A stretch of 64,000 nucleotides of DNA, from positions 107,857-171,856 of the forward strand of contig JACPIS010000023.1 in the NCBI GenBank assembly GCA_016187925.1, read 5' to 3'. A program made the translations under genes and the position numbers. This DNA is from Opitutia bacterium. Its GTDB lineage: Bacteria > Verrucomicrobiota > Verrucomicrobiia > Opitutales > Opitutaceae. The notes beneath the pieces were generated by a model. The model saw nothing but the letters and a program-made list of their open reading frames with translations, had not been told where the DNA came from and made no database searches. This document shows positions 62,873 through 64,000 of this stretch, in pieces (within the stretch, counting starts at the first letter, position 1; each line of letters opens with the position of its first letter).

Positions 62873-62881
62873 TATGCACAG
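62873..62881 (-). promoter_or_regulatory. CTGTGCATA box upstream of the ccs operon
   Basis: On the minus strand CTGTGCATATTTT, 83 bp before the lipoprotein start; matches boxes at 43821 and 55067. Confidence 0.3.
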
Positions 62882-62890
62882 TGCGGATTT

Positions 62891-63715
62891 TTACTGCGCT
62901 GGTGGTTCGACGGCCCGAGGCAGGGCGTCGCGCGCTAGGCGGGCGGACTCGTCGTGCGGATCAAGCTCGAGGGCTTTGCCATAAGCCGCCCGCGCGCCTT
63001 TTATGTCGCCCAGCGCTGCGAGAATCTGCCCGTGCAGGACATGATACGCGGCCACTCCGCCGTCCTTTTCCAGACTGAGCGCGCTGCTCTCGAGTGCCTT
63101 AGCATATTGGTGGGCTTGGAAAAGTTTTTGCGCGAGCCGGTAGCGACGGTGAGCGGAGGCCGTACGCCCACCGTTGTCGGCGGGCGGAGGCGTCAGCGCT
63201 CGGGCGAGAGTCTTGTCGTCTATTTCCCTGAGCAAATGGCGGATGTAGGCGCGGATGGATTCGATAAAATTGATTTTCCGGTACGGCTGGTAGGCGACGA
63301 GCCGGTGTTCGTGATCGGTGATGCCGACAGCCGGTTCGAGTACAACGCCCAGTTGCGCGTAAAGCTCGTCACCGCCGTCGACCAGCACCGGCATGACGAG
63401 CCCGGATTGCCGGATGCTCGCGGCCGCGATATGATCCGACACGACCGCCACCCAGCGGACGGATTTTCCGACAAACTCCTTCTGCAGGGCGCCCAATTGC
63501 CGGGCAACGGCTTCGGAGTGCGGTTGACCGGGCTTGAAAAAAATGAAGACGTTGACCGCGCTGTCACCCAGTAAGTGCTCGCGTCCGCCATCAGGCGTCG
63601 GCATGACGCGATCCTCGATGAGGCTGCCGAGGGGCGCATTGGCGAAGGCGCTGGCGATGGCACCCGGGCAGATGAGCCATAGGAGAGCAATAAGCGGACG
63701 CAGGGCAGGAGGCAT
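62891..63715 (-). CDS. Thioredoxin-fold/TPR protein without active-site cysteines
   Basis: A 274-residue exported protein (signal about 1-25). Residues about 28-165 look like a TlpA/AhpC thioredoxin fold (VNVFIFFKPGQPHSEAVARQ), but the position of CxxC reads KPGQPHS, so no redox cysteine is present. Residues about 190-265 are two or more TPR repeats (YAKALESSALSLEKDG, GDIKGARAAYGKALELDP). It may bind apocytochromes as CcmG/CcmI-like factors do; this is inference from position. Confidence 0.7.
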   Translation of the reverse strand: MPPALRPLIALLWLICPGAIASAFANAPLGSLIEDRVMPTPDGGREHLLGDSAVNVFIFFKPGQPHSEAVARQLGALQKEFVGKSVRWVAVVSDHIAAASIRQSGLVMPVLVDGGDELYAQLGVVLEPAVGITDHEHRLVAYQPYRKINFIESIRAYIRHLLREIDDKTLARALTPPPADNGGRTASAHRRYRLAQKLFQAHQYAKALESSALSLEKDGGVAAYHVLHGQILAALGDIKGARAAYGKALELDPHDESARLARDALPRAVEPPAQ

Positions 63716-63726
63716 GGCAGGTGCGC

Positions 63727-64000
63727 TTACTTCATGGGGGGACTGGAAGCGGCCGCAGCGCTGTTGTTGTAGCTGCGGGTGGTATGGCAGGTTTTGGTGC
63801 AGGTGCCGCCGGTGTCGGTCTTGGTGTAGTTGAGCTTGAGGGGCCAGTTCTTCGGGCCGTAGGGGACGCTTTCGCGCAGCAGGGCCTTCTGTTTGGCGGC
63901 ATGAACCTCGTGGCAGGCGCGGCAGGTGCGGCCGCGCTCGGCCTTGTTCACATGGACGTAGTGCAGGTTGCGGCGGCCGTCGCGGAATTTTGTCTGGGTG
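63727..64000 (-). CDS. Multihaem cytochrome c, C-terminal fragment
   Basis: Ninety-one codons are visible; the gene enters from beyond the window. It has CRACHEVH and CTKTCHTTRSYNN, a CxxCH and a CX3CH site, in the style of doubled-CxxCH cytochromes. The end AAAASSPPMK is low-complexity. It is the first visible gene of the ccs operon, 11 bp before the TPR gene. Confidence 0.8.
   Translation of the reverse strand, partial: TQTKFRDGRRNLHYVHVNKAERGRTCRACHEVHAAKQKALLRESVPYGPKNWPLKLNYTKTDTGGTCTKTCHTTRSYNNSAAAASSPPMK

Overview
The window is GC-rich bacterial chromosome, densely coded on both strands. The gene content (sulfate assimilation with an EpsC-type cysE, group 1 [NiFe]-hydrogenase with hyp genes, many multihaem cytochromes, System II ResB/CcsA, an RGG-box protein) fits a Verrucomicrobiota member, probably Opitutae. 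That placement is inference from gene types only; no rRNA gene is present.

Layout. 1-2185: a truncated acidic hypothetical gene, pyrD and a 256-bp inverted-repeat element. 2186-11286: sulfur assimilation, comprising a CbiX-type chelatase, cobA (SUMT), cysI-cysH-cysD-cysN, a TTG-started Rrf2 regulator, cysK and convergent cysE. ACATG-like palindromes overlap or adjoin the starts of cobA, cysN, cysK and cysE and suggest one regulon. 11300-18961: tRNA-Leu(GAG), an RGG-box protein, tsaE, thiL, a CPBP protease, a small membrane protein, hicAB. 17675-21312: pyrR-pyrB-pyrC behind an SRAP protein. 21452-27625: universal stress protein, P-type ATPase, tRNA-Val(GAC), recN, a GNAT acetyltransferase and a small hypothetical gene.

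27802-43643 holds hydrogen metabolism: hypE on +, hypD-hypC-(26-aa ORF)-hypF-hypB-hypA on -, and divergent hyaA-hyaB-hyaC-hyaD plus a NicO-like nickel permease. Between hypE and hypD lies a lower-GC island: a DUF3800 gene, then a 3,251-bp unit with perfect 17-bp terminal inverted repeats and an 8-bp target duplication. It carries an AIPR-family gene with a nuclease-like N-terminus, a ribbon-helix-helix gene, a hypothetical gene and a DUF4258/DUF2283 pair, but no recognisable transposase.

43954-64000 is an electron-transfer island: an octahaem lipoprotein next to an MtrB-like outer-membrane barrel, a monohaem cytochrome, a NapC-like seven-haem membrane cytochrome, a divergent operon for monohaem c, tetrahaem c, Tat-exported four-cluster ferredoxin and NrfD-type quinone protein, an 11-haem/cytochrome b fusion, a HemN/HemW-like radical SAM enzyme, and ccsA-resB with a lipoprotein, a thioredoxin-fold/TPR protein and the end of another multihaem cytochrome. 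Working model (inference): periplasm-facing hydrogenase feeds electrons through cytochrome b and quinone to periplasmic cytochromes and possibly across the outer membrane.

Several dispersed palindromic repeat families occupy intergenic gaps and in places have become the ends of genes (hypC, cysN, the P-type ATPase, the radical SAM gene). Nothing supports a CRISPR array, prophage, rRNA operon or known riboswitch.
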